Shown piece by piece: positions 49,893 to 60,899 of a DNA stretch of 64,000 bases (within the stretch, counting starts at the first letter, position 1; each line of letters starts with the position of its first letter). The notes below the pieces were generated by a model, which was given only the letters and a program-made list of their open reading frames with translations, ran no database searches and was not told where the DNA came from. Source of the DNA: Polyporus tsugae. Taxonomy: Eukaryota; Basidiomycota; Agaricomycetes; Polyporales; Polyporaceae. The stretch is taken from the NCBI GenBank assembly GCA_024305745.1, contig JAHRBS010000013.1, positions 1,116,001 to 1,180,000 on the forward strand. Direction: 5' to 3'. A program made the translations under genes and the position numbers.

Positions 49893-50782
49893 ATGTCTCC
49901 TCTGGACGGCCTAAAACGTCTTCGATCATTCCCTGGAGCTCCGGCTCCGAATGATGATCCAACGACGGTGAAAACGAACCTGACAGAGGATGCCGTTCGC
50001 CTGTTGCAGAACATCCTCGCTTATCATGTCGCAGACTATCCTGGTAGTAAAGTCTTCGGACACGAGCAGGGAAAAGGGCTCCAATTAGTCGAGGCATTCG
50101 TGCGAAGTCGGGGCAGCGACCAAGATGGCGACAAAGCACAAAACCATTTGGAGGCCGTGACCGTTTGTGAGTTGATCGTGGAAGACAGTAAGTCCCTCGG
50201 CCATGAGATAGCCCCATTTGGCGAAGATGGACGCGGTGCTAAAATACGTATGGAAAGACATGTTGAATGTTCACGGGACTTTTGCTGGTGCCTGTGCGGT
50301 GCATATGGTGGATATGTGAGTCCCCTTTATCCGTTACAGTGCAGAAATCATCTTACACTCTTCCAAGCGCGACCTTCTCCCCACTTTTTGCCTTGGCGAC
50401 GGTCACAGGTTTCGACCCTTCGGGATTTTCTACTTCTATGAATGTGATCTGGCACGCACCAGCTTTTGCGTGAGTGCTTTTCTGACGACGACAAGTGTCT
50501 ACGCTACCCTAACTGTGAGTGTATCCCGACTCGGAGTAGCGGCTCGAGGCTCAGGTTCGTTGGGACATCTCTGTCCTGCAGGACGAAGATGGCTTCAGCG
50601 CAGTGCGAGGTGCGGATATTTGGCCTGAATTGAACGCCGTGCTCACGTCTGGCCCTTCCTGATCATAGGTTTATGACGTGGAGAAGGAAACCTTGATTGT
50701 TTCCGCCACGCACGTTATCGCACCTATTCACGTCCGGGGAGGCGCAGCCCAGGTGGACGACAGACTTCGCCCTAAACTCTAA
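49893..50782 (+). CDS. Hotdog-fold thioesterase (PaaI/acyl-CoA thioesterase type)
   Basis: Exons 49893-50187, 50258-50315, 50368-50469, 50537-50609 and 50669-50782 give 213 residues in frame. The central block NMLNVHGTFAGACAVHMVDI then PLFALATVTGFDPSGFSTSM with NVIWHAPAFA is the 4HBT hotdog pattern. HGTFAG and the Asp117 of MVD correspond to the helix and acidic residue that form the active site in PaaI-like thioesterases. LRFVGTSLSCRTKMASAQCE and VYDVEKETLIVSATHVIAPI complete the sheet. It probably hydrolyses acyl-CoA or related thioesters as a dimer or tetramer. The residues before 60 form a long helical extension (TEDAVRLLQNILAYHVADYP). No targeting signal is obvious. Confidence 0.85.
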
Positions 50783-51229
50783 TGCCTTCCTCGGAACGGC
50801 GGTGGGTGGCTCCGGCCACACTCGGTTCCCGTGGTGTCTTCAATCGACTCAATTGGCAGTCGGATTTGGTCTTCGTAGAGACCGTTGCGGAGTTGTGGCG
50901 CGAGGTGTCTACTATACTCATACACAGAAGCAAATACAATAAAAACACAACAAATAGACAAGTAGACAGCTCTAGATAACTGCAAATGAGAGTATATAGT
51001 ATGTGAGCAAGTGAGCAAGTGGGTGCACTCCATGGCCGATGTAACTTGCGTATGCAACCAGTAAGAAGCTACAAATTAGTTAGCAGCCTGGCGAAATCAC
51101 GGTCGGGAACTTGTGGAGGAGTACCGTAAGGAGAAGAAAGGAGAAATAACAACACAACACACAGCAATAGCAGCAAAACTGGAGATGAACCAAGGCAGCG
51201 CGCTCGACGCCTTCTTTGTCTACCGACCG
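50783..51229. other. Short convergent intergenic region
   Basis: It separates the 3' ends of the thioesterase (plus) and Stealth (minus) genes. It is A-rich with an AATAAAA-like stretch near 50936-50944 that could serve as the thioesterase polyadenylation signal. No gene seen. Confidence 0.4.
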
Positions 51230-53898
51230 TTAGTGCCGGACGTCCGATTCCCATGCGGCAGCACGACTCCATCGTCCATCTTGCCAACTTCGGAAGTATC
51301 TCGAAATCTCGGCGTCATCCCGAGTCACGTCGTCGTTGATGCACAAAAGCGCAACGTCTTTGTTTCGGTCGACTGAGGCCAACATTCCACGGACTTGCTG
51401 AAGGTTGAGTAATTGTTCGAACATGGACGGCGTGCCACCTGGAGCGCGGACGATCAGCCACTCGAAAAATTTGACTACGACGTTGAGGACTCCTACAGGA
51501 GACCGAATACGCACCAATCACGTATCGATACCGTTGCAGTATCCGCATAGACCATTCTCGTACGCTCGTGTCCGGCACATACTTCATGACGTCGTGAAGT
51601 GCGAAACGGCCGTCACGCCAGTCATCGACAAGAGGCAGATGGGGAATCATGGAAGATTCATCCATGGAGGGTGGTGTATCGGACGGAGGCGAGCGGCGAT
51701 CCGGATGTGGAAGTACCGCAGACAGACCAAGACGACCGCTCGCATTAACCAAAGAAACGATGACTACGATTAGAGACATCAGAAAAGAAGATGACACGAA
51801 AGGGGAAGACACGTACCGCAGTCTCCACAATGGGGTTTGTCGAAAGCGATGTGTTTGAAGATAGCGCTAGCTGTCGGAGGACCGCCGGCCAGACCAGTGA
51901 TACCAAAACACTCGTCCCGCAGAATAGTGCACTTGCGCTTTTTTCTGTCTTTCTCGTCAAACTTCTCTGGGTCGTATCCTGGCCAACCACCAACTCCTCG
52001 CCTCCCGTACTGGTTGTAAGCGTAGCCGTCCAGCGATGCTGAAGGATCGATGCAGACGTGAGTAGAGAGCACGATAACAGACGAGACTACAAACACTTAC
52101 AGAAATGATACTCAGTGTTGAAGTGGTCACCGACAAGGCCGCCGTCCTTCATGTGATCTCTAATACGATCGACTCTCAGGGTGTCTCGCAATCCGGACTC
52201 AACCTGTGCTTCATTGCTTCCGTCACCATCCCACGCCCCGCCCACCTCCATCCATGCCCTTGCCGCTTCGCGCTCTCCCCAACTGTCGTCGGTACCACCA
52301 ACACGCCCGACCACCCAAGTCCAGAGTAACGCCTCTCGCGAGCGCTCGACGAGATAATGGGTGAACGTGAACGTCTGGTAGAAATCGCCATCGCCATCTT
52401 GGGTTTCGCGGAAGGCATGCGTTCCCGTCTTAGCAATCGCTTCGGGCCATAGAAGTGCGATTTCTTGGAGAATGGCAAAAGAGATCGACTTCGCTTCGTG
52501 CTGAATATATGGGCGATGTCTCCGACCGAAACGTTTACCTGCAAATTTCCAACCACGACGTTGACGTCAACATACACGAGATGGAATAGATGAAGGTGGC
52601 CACGCACTGAGCAACCAGTTAGACATTCCCATGCTCCGCCATTCGCCCTTCGCTCTTTTGTTGTCTGGCCAGTCGGGGGAAACGGTTATATCACTCTGAA
52701 TACGAAGAACAAACCCGTATTCTACAATAAAGTCAGTAGCGAGCTCTAACAGAAAAGGCAGGGACATACGATGGGTATAGAACGTAACGGGGGTGAGGGG
52801 ACTCGTCATGTAGAAGTCATCGTTCTGGAACTCCGTGAGTAGATGTAGGTGTCGCCTAGCGGACTACGAACCATGTAAACGCTGGAGACAGAATGAACAT
52901 GATGAGTGTGGCAAATATTAACAACGAGATACTCTTACAAGACCTCCGAGACATCCTGCAAGTGGCTGAACTGCGATTCTATGGCGTAGCTAGAACTGCA
53001 TTCAGAGAGGGAGGACGTGGCAGGCGCTAGTTCGACAAACCTATTGAAGATGGTACGATTGTACGGCTCGAAGAAATGGGCGTGGTGAGTGAGCGAAAGT
53101 TGGATGTCCCCGTCTCGCCATTCTGGAGTCACATTATCAGCAGTGTCAAGCCACTGTGGTTGTAAACCCAGCCGCCAGTATCCCGGCCCCGGATCTGGGA
53201 AAGATCGCATGGATTCGTCCAGGTCCTCCGCAGGATAATCAATATCGGAGGACAGTATGCGGAAACGCCGGATATATGGGCGGAAGTTGGCCAAAACGGA
53301 CCGCAGGGAATGTCGGAGTTCGTCATGGTCCCTGGAGGTAAGGGGTGAACATGGATGTCATGCAGGAGAAGTGGAGAAAAACATACCGAAACATCCGGGA
53401 AGGATTGTTGGACTTGATTGGCCTGTATGGGTCATCATTGTCGTAGGATTGCGCAGCTTGTTCTCTTGCATCCGAAAAGAGCGGATCTGAGCCGTTGACC
53501 CAAGTCCAGACAACGTCGAGTGGAACAGGGCCCAACCCGTCGTGACAGACTCCCCCCAACGAGTAGTATCGATCGAGACAGTGGGTAGGGAGATCACGTA
53601 CGGGGCGGAGCTTGGGTTGAGAGGAAGCAGGTAAAGAGTTGGGTACTGGGATTGCGATGTAGGATAGCTGATAACTGGGGTTCATGGGGATGCCAGCGTA
53701 GTCGAAGTCACCTTCGTGGGCATTGGAGACCTTGAGGAAGAGGACAAGGGTAACAACTGATGTGGCGGCTATGAGAGCGAGAACGGCGCGACGGCGGGAG
53801 AAGTATGAGGCAAAGGAAGCATGTAGAGGAATCTGGGGAGACGGGAGGTACTCTGAAGAGGATATTTGCGTTAGAGGGATGTAGCTTGCGGATGACAT
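51230..53898 (-). CDS. Stealth-family sugar-phosphotransferase, type II membrane protein
   Basis: Exons 53898-53387, 53331-53041, 52989-52939, 52881-52872, 52824-52770, 52721-52608, 52538-52101, 52038-51817, 51763-51515 and 51438-51230 give 716 residues in frame. A short cytosolic tail with SRRR precedes a single membrane span (about 38-56). The four conserved Stealth regions follow: CR1 DVVWTWVNGSDP (128-139), CR2 DHDELRHSLRSV with AIESQFSHL, CR3 VYMNDDFYM (286-294) and CR4 KRFGRRHRPYIQHEAKS (about 346-362). Known Stealth proteins transfer sugar-1-phosphates, for example bacterial capsule enzymes and the animal GlcNAc-1-phosphotransferase. A Golgi glycan role is inferred. The C-terminal DVALLCINDDV block is shared with fungal relatives as I recall them. 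One exon is only 10 nt. Confidence 0.9.
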
Positions 53899-54751
53899 GG
53901 GCAGCCTGGACGCACTGGAAGGGCAGATAAAAGGTGCTCGTGTGACGATGTTGAGAGGGATATGAATAGGTGGGAGAGACGCTGAATGATCTGAGATCAG
54001 GGCTTCGTTGAGCGAAGGGCGTATAAGCTTCTTGCCTTGTTGGTTGTTGAGCTGCGGATAGTATTAAGTTCGAATGCGCAGTGAATGCTGCGCTGCCGTC
54101 TCATCAGGCCAGAATGTGTGAGAGTGTGCGGGGCGTCGGACCTGCATTCACACAACAGACAGATTGGAACGGCGGGATGGGATTGAGGGACTGCGGACTG
54201 GAAGAGAGCAGGATCAAGGACTGGACGTCATAAGTTGAGCGCCAGGTCATACGAGTAAGCACTTACTTACCAGAACTTATCCGACGAGGTGCAGCATTGT
54301 CCAAGCACTGTCTCACTGTCGGATGAGCATCGCACCCGTCTTCCCCATACACCGCCACTCGGCATCCCCATGCCGATACTGATCAACTAAACTAATAATA
54401 GTGCTGCTTTATATAGATTTCCAAGGGACGGCGTCGTCGCCTGCCAGGCTCCTAAAACCAGGCTCCTCCGAGGTACACGGCCAGAGAATGGGCTTCCTAA
54501 TCGCGTGGATCGCCTTCGTGAGTACACTAGGGTCCCCCGCCTACAGGGGAGTGTCAATGTAGACCAGGGTTGAGCTCGATTGAGGATGGGAGAATTGGAG
54601 CGCCAGGGGCCGGAGGAGGCTGCAGTGCGACTAGGCACGATGCGGTCGACTCCGTAAGTAATAGCTCGCTGGTCAGCTCGTAAGCGCCCAGACGCCACGC
54701 GAGTTTGGTGATGGGACCCATCCGAGATATCTGACAATGCTCATTACAGTA
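53899..54751. other. Intergenic region between the Stealth gene and the transposons
   Basis: Promoter side of the Stealth gene. Open frames here are short and without motifs. The right edge abuts the outer inverted repeat of the nested transposon. Confidence 0.4.
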
Positions 54752-54835
54752 CAGGGGTGCTCAATTCTTCTGGACGCAGGACGCAGGACGCACTCGGAGG
54801 CCATTGATGGCGGTTGATGGGCTAGCCGAGCCTTC

Positions 54836-54843
54836 CGGATATG
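54836..54843 (+). repeat. Left target-site duplication of the hAT element
   Basis: CGGATATG directly before the left terminus; an identical copy follows the right terminus at 59059-59066. Confidence 0.95.
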
Positions 54844-55065
54844 TAGTGTTGTGAAGTCCGGTCCGGTCCGGTCTTTGGACCTTTTAAGTCAGGACCAAGG
54901 ACTGGGACTAGGACCGGACCAGGTCATATTATGAGGACCGGACCGAGACCGCAGTCCAATAGGGACCGCAGTTTTCTGAGGTCCTAAGACCGGTTACAAC
55001 CAGTCCAGGACCGCAAATGGTCCCGGACCGGTCTTAACCAGTTAAGACCAGTCCAGGACCAGTCT
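54844..55065 (+). repeat. Left terminal and subterminal repeats of the hAT element
   Basis: After the terminal inverted repeat there are many copies of GGACCGG or its complement, CAGTCCAGGACC, and the palindromic-like AACCAGTTAAGACC. The same words recur at 58845-59058, in keeping with subterminal binding sites. Confidence 0.8.
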
Positions 55066-55129
55066 GTATATGCAGATTTGTGATCTAGCAGGAATACAAA
55101 TGAGATGTTCATGATATGATTGTAATGCC

Positions 55130-58100
55130 CTACTCATCATCACTAAGTAGTAATACATCAGCCCCGCACGGATCATCGAACAGCTCATCAACCTCGCAAT
55201 AGCTCGAAAAGTCATCTAACAATACCTCTTCAACTATCCCGCTGTTGACCTTAGCATAGTCTGCAATGGTGGGGCGCCAGTGATGAGACAGACACTGTAG
55301 CCACTCAAAGAGGTCGGAGCCGAGCCGCGACCGGCGGTCAGTCGCAACCTGCTTGGCACGTGAAAACAGCCGCTCAACTGCAACTGAGGAGGCTGGGATA
55401 GGTAGGATGTCGAGGGCCATACGTGCAAGAGTGGGATAAAGGTAGCTGAACTTCTGTAGAAGTTGTCAGTATATCTACATGTTGGATGAAGAGAGAGGAA
55501 GACGCACCGACCACCACTCAACTGTATCACAGTCCTTCTTGACATCAAGGGCGGGGTCGTCGAGATATGCACGCAACTCTTGCTTCCATGCATTGGTGGG
55601 GTCGCTATTGATGAACCTGGTCCGTTCACGGTCAAAGTCGTCATCGGAGTCACTGTCCGAAGAGTTCTTGTCCTTGGGGTCAGACTGGGAACTTGAAGCA
55701 GCCGATGCACCCATCTGCACGGCGGAATCAGATCCAGCTGTGGCCTTCTGTCCAAGATGTTTGGGCCATTAATAAGCCATCTGTGAACTGCTGTTAGTCA
55801 TAAGTATAGAGCGCAAGGCAGAGGCTCGACCCACCGCCTTGTTGACGACATCATGCACGTGCACCGTCCAGTTGATCACATTGGTGTTGCCAGCAGTGAT
55901 CTCAGCTTGCTGCTCTGCCTCTCCACCCCACTTCTTCTCAATATACCGCAGCTTGTAGTAAGGGTGAAGCACTAGGATGACACGGTCATTGAGTGGCGTT
56001 GGGACAAGCAAAGAAAAATGGGGCTTACACATGGAAAGGATGTATGCATCTGAGTTGTCAAGCTTTGTGTAATACTTGTTCAACTTGTCAAGACCATTGC
56101 GCAACACGGGGTGGAAGATCGTGTACTTGGGGTCGGCGAGCTTCTTCTCCCATCGAGTGCAGAGAGACTCCATTGCGGGAACAACATGGTGAAGAGTCAG
56201 GACCTTGTCTGATGAGAAGACCTGATGATACTTGTCTGCGTCCTACAAAGATGAGCTTATTAGTCAGTACATCGGGCAGCGGGATGAGACAGCATACACG
56301 TACCTCGAGAATGTCAATACAAAGCTTAACACGAGCCCAATCCTCCTGTTCCAGCCAAAATGCATTCCAGGGGATCTTCTTGATGACCTTGCCATTTTGG
56401 CGGATGGTAGTGATCCGACCGAACTTTGCTTCGGCCATCGCCACAAATGAGTCGATTGCCTGGAGTACGTGTGTCAGCAAACAATTGAATGATGGAGAAT
56501 ACACTGTCTGACTTACCTCAGAGAGGTTGTATGCGCCTTTGAGCATCTTCAGAGCGCTGCCCCAGTGTGTCGCCGTATGAAGTGGGATAACACGTGGTGT
56601 GTTGATGTCAAACTGCTTCTGTGTCTGCTTGAACACGGCTTTTCGCTGGGGCGAGGCCTGTATCTGCAAGGGATGATCAATCCGGTTGTGCAGTGCCATA
56701 GATTGGGCACTGTAATACGTACCTTGATAGCGAGTGTTCGAATAGCCGCGATGGCATCGAGCCCGCCACTCACGACTCGATTCTCCGGGGCCTTGGGATC
56801 ATAATCCCACATTGCCTGCTTGCTCTCGACAAGGCCGACCTTCGTGACCGCGGTCATGAAGTCCTCAATTCCAAGCTGGACTACATGACCCATGCACCTT
56901 GAGATACAGTATATTAGCATGCGACCGAACACTACACATCCAAGTGTACAACAAAGGGCTTACCCGAGCTGTTTAGAACCAGTGTTCCAATTGACCAACC
57001 CACGGGCTTCGAAGACGTCCGCTACTTCCCTGACCGTGGTGCCATTGTTTGAAGCGTTGTCCGCCATGATATGTCCGAGCTGAAAGGAAGTCACGTCAGC
57101 ATAGATGCAACTCACACAAACCATTGCACACCTTGTTGGGCTCGTCATCCTTCTTTGATGTGATGCCCACATGATCTGTGACCTTGAGGAGGTGCCGCCC
57201 GATGTTCTTGCTGCCATGATTGCCCAAAACCTTCCTGAACCCAACAACCTCCGACCTCAGCGCCCACCGGCCGCTATCCTTCATGTCAATCCACTGCCCT
57301 GTGAGTCCCATGTACGCCGTGCTGCTATGTTCCTCCGTCCAGAGGTCGTGGTTGACTGAAACATTGCCTGGAGCATTCCAAATATCTTCATGGATGCTTC
57401 TGATGAAGCGGACAAACTTGTTCTTGATGTTCGTCCGGACCGTGGCGTGAGATGGGAGGTCCTCCTTGGTTGTCTTCGGATGCATGACCACAAGGCAGTT
57501 GGTGAAAGTGGGGTCGTCAGCGATGAGAAGGGCTCACAATAAGCAAGCAGAGAGGCCAGTGCATGGCAGATGTCAGAGGGTGAAAATCAAACTGTCACAC
57601 TGAGAGATACTAGAGTTTGTGACATACTTGGTCACCACACACGACGTGCTGCGCTACGGCGTCGAGAATGGCAGTCCGGGAGAAGGCGGTCGGTGTTTCA
57701 ACCTTCTCGACGACCCCATTGAGCGTGAGTTGCAGTGGCCCCGCCTTCTTCTTCTTATCCTGTTCTTTCGCCAGCCTCGCTACCCAGATCTTCTTCGGTG
57801 TCGCTCTTTCTGTCTCCTTAATCCCTGCTGCCTTGCATCTTGCATGGTATACCCTGTAGTGTGCCAACACGATATGGCGGCGACAGGTCGAGGTCCCACC
57901 CACAAACCAGCTGGTGCGCTGACCGGACAAAGCTTGTTTCTTCACATCGTCCCTGTATCCAATCTAGTGAGTCCCAAAACATTATGACATTCTCGCTGCA
58001 TCAGACGCTCACTTGCAGATTTTGCACCAGCGACCCTTCTCAACTGACTTTGACCCATCCTTTGCCTTGAACGATACTGTCACAGGAGTGGAGAAAATGG

Positions 58101-58615
58101 TGTGGAGGTCAGCGGTGGACTCGTCTTTTGTTACAGTTTCCTCAGGTACGTCGAGCTCGCTCAATTCATCCTGTCAAATGCATGATAGGTGTTCAGTATG
58201 GAGCTTAATATATAGGGCATTCAATGTCAGATCTTACCTCAGTGTCGGAGCCCTTTTCCCCATCGGAGCCAGTGTGCGCCCTGCGCTTGTTCGCTTGAAC
58301 CTGGCCTGTCGTCTTTGCTGGCCCCTCCTCATCCGAGATCTCTACCACGCCATTACCATCTCCACCCTCAGCCTCTTCAATGTCGAGCTCGATGACCTTG
58401 GTGACCTTCTTCCGATGCAGCTTGCGCACCTTCGCCATGTCAGAACCGCGCTTCTTCTTCTTCAGCGGCGGCACCTCGCTATCTAATGACTCTTTGGAGG
58501 CAGAAGCCTCGGATCGGCGTTGATCCACAGACCGCTTATCACTGCCACTGGTCTTCAATGATGATGACGACTTCGTATCTGAGCCATCCAGGTGTTTTGC
58601 TTTCTCGGTCCTCAT
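55130..58615 (-). pseudogene. hAT transposase with BED zinc finger and one in-frame stop
   Basis: Multi-exon gene starting at the ATG at 58615. The first introns are 58171-58237, 57953-58012 and one starting after 57628; later exons follow from motifs, not from a complete model. The basic, Ser-rich N-terminus has a KKKKR stretch. A BED-type finger follows (WCKIC then CRRHIVLAHYRVYH). The catalytic region includes IMADNASNNGTTVREV and RCMGHVVQLG, the hAT Asp and Cys-His signatures. The C-terminal dimerisation domain reads LDILPIPASSVAVERLFSRA. An in-frame TAA at 55769-55771 lies between the catalytic region and the dimerisation domain. Unless it falls in an intron ending CTTGGACAG just downstream, the product is truncated and the copy is probably non-autonomous. 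Confidence 0.85.
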
Positions 58616-58844
58616 GTTTTTGGGCGGGGCTTGGCCTTGGTATCACGTTGCAATTGCCATTAATGGAGTTAGAGAGGACTCGGGCAGAGAACAGGGGGAA
58701 GAACATGTGTCGTGCGGAGGAGCGGGATAGGGTTTCCCATTGTATAATAGCTATTGGAAGTTTTCGAGATAAGCAAAGGCTTGAGCGCAGATGACCGTGT
58801 GATCCTACTATACAGTTCAGCCACCCGCCCACTTGTTCCTGCAG

Positions 58845-59058
58845 TCCCTGAGACCGGTCTTTTGCAGTCCTGTCCTTCAGTCTCGGACCGGTTGTAACCA
58901 GTTATAAACAGTTCTTCATTAACTATGAATCTACAGGACCGTGGACCGGAACCAGGATGGGACCGATAATGACCGACCATTGGTGCAGTCCGCATTGGTC
59001 CTGGTCCCAGTTATCTGACCGGTCCTCGAAAGTCCTCGGACTGGACCTCACAACACTA
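58845..59058 (+). repeat. Right terminal and subterminal repeats of the hAT element
   Basis: This segment contains GACCGG, AACCAGTTA, GGACCGTGGACCGG and CCTCGGACTGG words matching the left end and closes with the inverted terminus CACAACACTA. Confidence 0.8.
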
Positions 59059-59066
59059 CGGATATG
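59059..59066 (+). repeat. Right target-site duplication of the hAT element
   Basis: CGGATATG directly after the right terminus, identical to 54836-54843. Confidence 0.95.
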
Positions 59067-59353
59067 GAAAGGTACTCACTGTGCTCCTCCCACCCATTGT
59101 CTGTCAACGGCTCTACCGTAGCCACCTCTCCAAGGAAAAACTTGATTCTCGAGTATGTTGCATGTACGACAAATCTGTGTCGTTTGATACCAATACTGTC
59201 TGGCTTTGCTGGGAGGGAGCAGCCCCAGTCCCACTCGAATGCTTTTAATGTGCAGTGTGTCGGCTAGCCTCGCATAGCCTGTCACTCCCATCAACGAGCT
59301 CTGAGTGCGTCCTGCATCCTGCATCCTGCGTTCAGAAGAATTGAGCACCCCTA

Positions 59354-60378
59354 TTGGCTGCCCTTCACATTATCCTGTCCGAATGTAAAGCACTAGAGTA
59401 GTCTCACGCCCAATAGCACAGCTTGTTGATCAACATCTTGGTAGTATTCAAGAGCGACAAGTATTATGACGGGATTTATCAGACTAAAATTGGTGCAAGT
59501 CAGGATCACATCGTTTACGGACCTTCACAGGCTGTGACACCAGTTTAGCGCTGTTTATCAATCTTTGCAGTTGCGAACATCATGTTACGGCCATCCACAG
59601 CATCTTACAACGATTTGCCATCCTTTTCATCAGTTCTCCGACTTTTACATCACACACTATTACACTGTCTTACCAACAGTCACGGGAGTTTACACTACCC
59701 TTGCCAGATGTGCGACCGCACCATTTACCGCATTTCACGCACATTCACATGAGGTTACATTGCTGCACGCATGTGGGCACTTTCCCCCCGCGAGGTGGTT
59801 CGGTATGCAGGACTCTGAGAAACAAATGTTTACACTGATTTACATGGTATTGCCACACCATACCTCGGTGCCTGGCTTACAGCTTTTTACAAGTCTTTAC
59901 AGCGCCCGCACATCCCATTTTGCTGATGCGGACTTGGGAGAAATACCTCTCTTCTCCTTGCTCACCACAGTATCTTGTTCCCCATTGCTTGCAGACAACG
60001 CCTGTTCTTTTGACATCCCGCACCCACTGTGTTCATGCTGACTGCCTTGGCAACCCAAGCCCTTGTGCATTGTTTGAGATCACGGTCAACGGGATCGACC
60101 ACCAGGTACGTCTTCTCCAAGTCCGCACTTGAGCAATGTACAACTCCATCCGTTAGTTGCCGTTGGACCCGTCGGAATTGTGCTCAACTTGGTTTTCCCA
60201 TAATTGGAGATACCTCTGCCCGGCCTATCCCGACCGAGGTTGCAGAGAGGGGCATGTGTCTCCACCCAGGGCACCATTAAAAACTGTGGAGGGTTTTACT
60301 CTGTAAGTATAACTGCTTCTATCCTCTCATTCTCTCCCAGGCCTTTACCTACCACCTCACTATAGCTCGAAGATCCCC
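59354..60378. other. Low-G, transposon-flanking region
   Basis: No gene recognised. From about 59560 to 60050 the plus strand is poor in G and rich in C, T and the words TTACA, TTTACA and TTACAC. An open frame of about 158 codons (59565-60041) results from this bias and has no motif. A possible leader intron for the next feature lies at 60303-60340 (GTAAGT to CCCAG). Confidence 0.4.
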
Positions 60379-60832
60379 ATGTCTGGTCCTTGTGTGGCCA
60401 TGCATCCCGAGCCCATGGTGCCTTCAATAGCCCATCCTCCATTCCATGGTAAGTTTATTCCCTCTGGCTGCTCTGCATATCTATAACCAGATGTATACTA
60501 GCCCTGCCCCTCCAATCTTGGCTCCACAACAGGCTCCCAACTTAGCCAGCTAGGCACTGACCTCCTTTGCAGGCTCGGCGGGCATTGCTCGCATGAGCCC
60601 CATTTCGGCATATACAGAGGTTCACCACAATATAGTGGGGAGCACCAATGCCCGACGAGTCGACAGTGCTGAGTGTCATTGGAGCGCAACCAATGCCTCC
60701 CGTACACAAACATCTGCTAGCAACACATGCGCCAATTCTTTTGAGTCATTTGTTGCAGTTGCGACTGCCTCACCTTCAGTTGGGGACACCGTAGTCATGC
60801 CCGTGAGCTCAGCTTCAGGGCGAGCTCAGTGA
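60379..60832 (+). CDS. Candidate small two-exon gene, 109 residues
   Basis: Exon 60379-60448 (MSGPCVAMHPEPMVPSIAHP) is followed by a textbook intron: GTAAGT at 60449, CACTGAC branch-like site, TTTGCAG ending at 60572. Exon 60573-60832 then reads in frame to a TGA (SAYTEVHHNIVGSTNARRVD, TNASRTQTSASNTCANSFES). The product is Ser/Thr/Ala-rich with no signal peptide or known domain. It sits 67 bp outside the left end of the LTR. It could be an orphan gene, part of another repeat family, or chance. The clean splice signals and closed frame are the only evidence. Confidence 0.4.
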
Positions 60833-60899
60833 ACATCCTCTTCACCACCAGGTTTCATTGACATTGGTGTGATGTTCATCCCCATCTGCGTGCATCATA

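Larger units (their letters stand above)
54844..59058 (-). mobile_element. hAT-superfamily DNA transposon, full length
   Basis: A 4215-bp element bounded by imperfect terminal inverted repeats (left TAGTGTTGTGAAGTCCGGTC, right on the opposite strand TAGTGTTGTGAGGTCCAGTC). It is flanked by an exact 8-bp target-site duplication CGGATATG at 54836-54843 and 59059-59066, the length typical of hAT elements. It carries a multi-exon transposase on the minus strand. Both ends hold clusters of GGACCGG/CCGGTCC and AACCAGTTA motifs, probably transposase-binding subterminal repeats. Confidence 0.95.
54752..59353. mobile_element. Short inverted-repeat element (MITE-like) interrupted by a hAT transposon
   Basis: The left end reads CAGGGGTGCTCAATTCTTCT. 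The right end, on the opposite strand, reads TAGGGGTGCTCAATTCTTCT. The similarity continues through repeated GGACGCAGGA-type units to CGCACTC on both sides. Removing the hAT element leaves about 385 bp with these ends, the size of a non-autonomous element. The CAGGGGTGC start resembles hAT termini. No matching target duplication is left outside the ends, which suggests it is older than the inner element. Confidence 0.75.

Noticed and set aside
54744..54751. Possible target duplication of the outer short element
   Set aside because: The eight bases outside the left end do not match those outside the right end (59354-59361).
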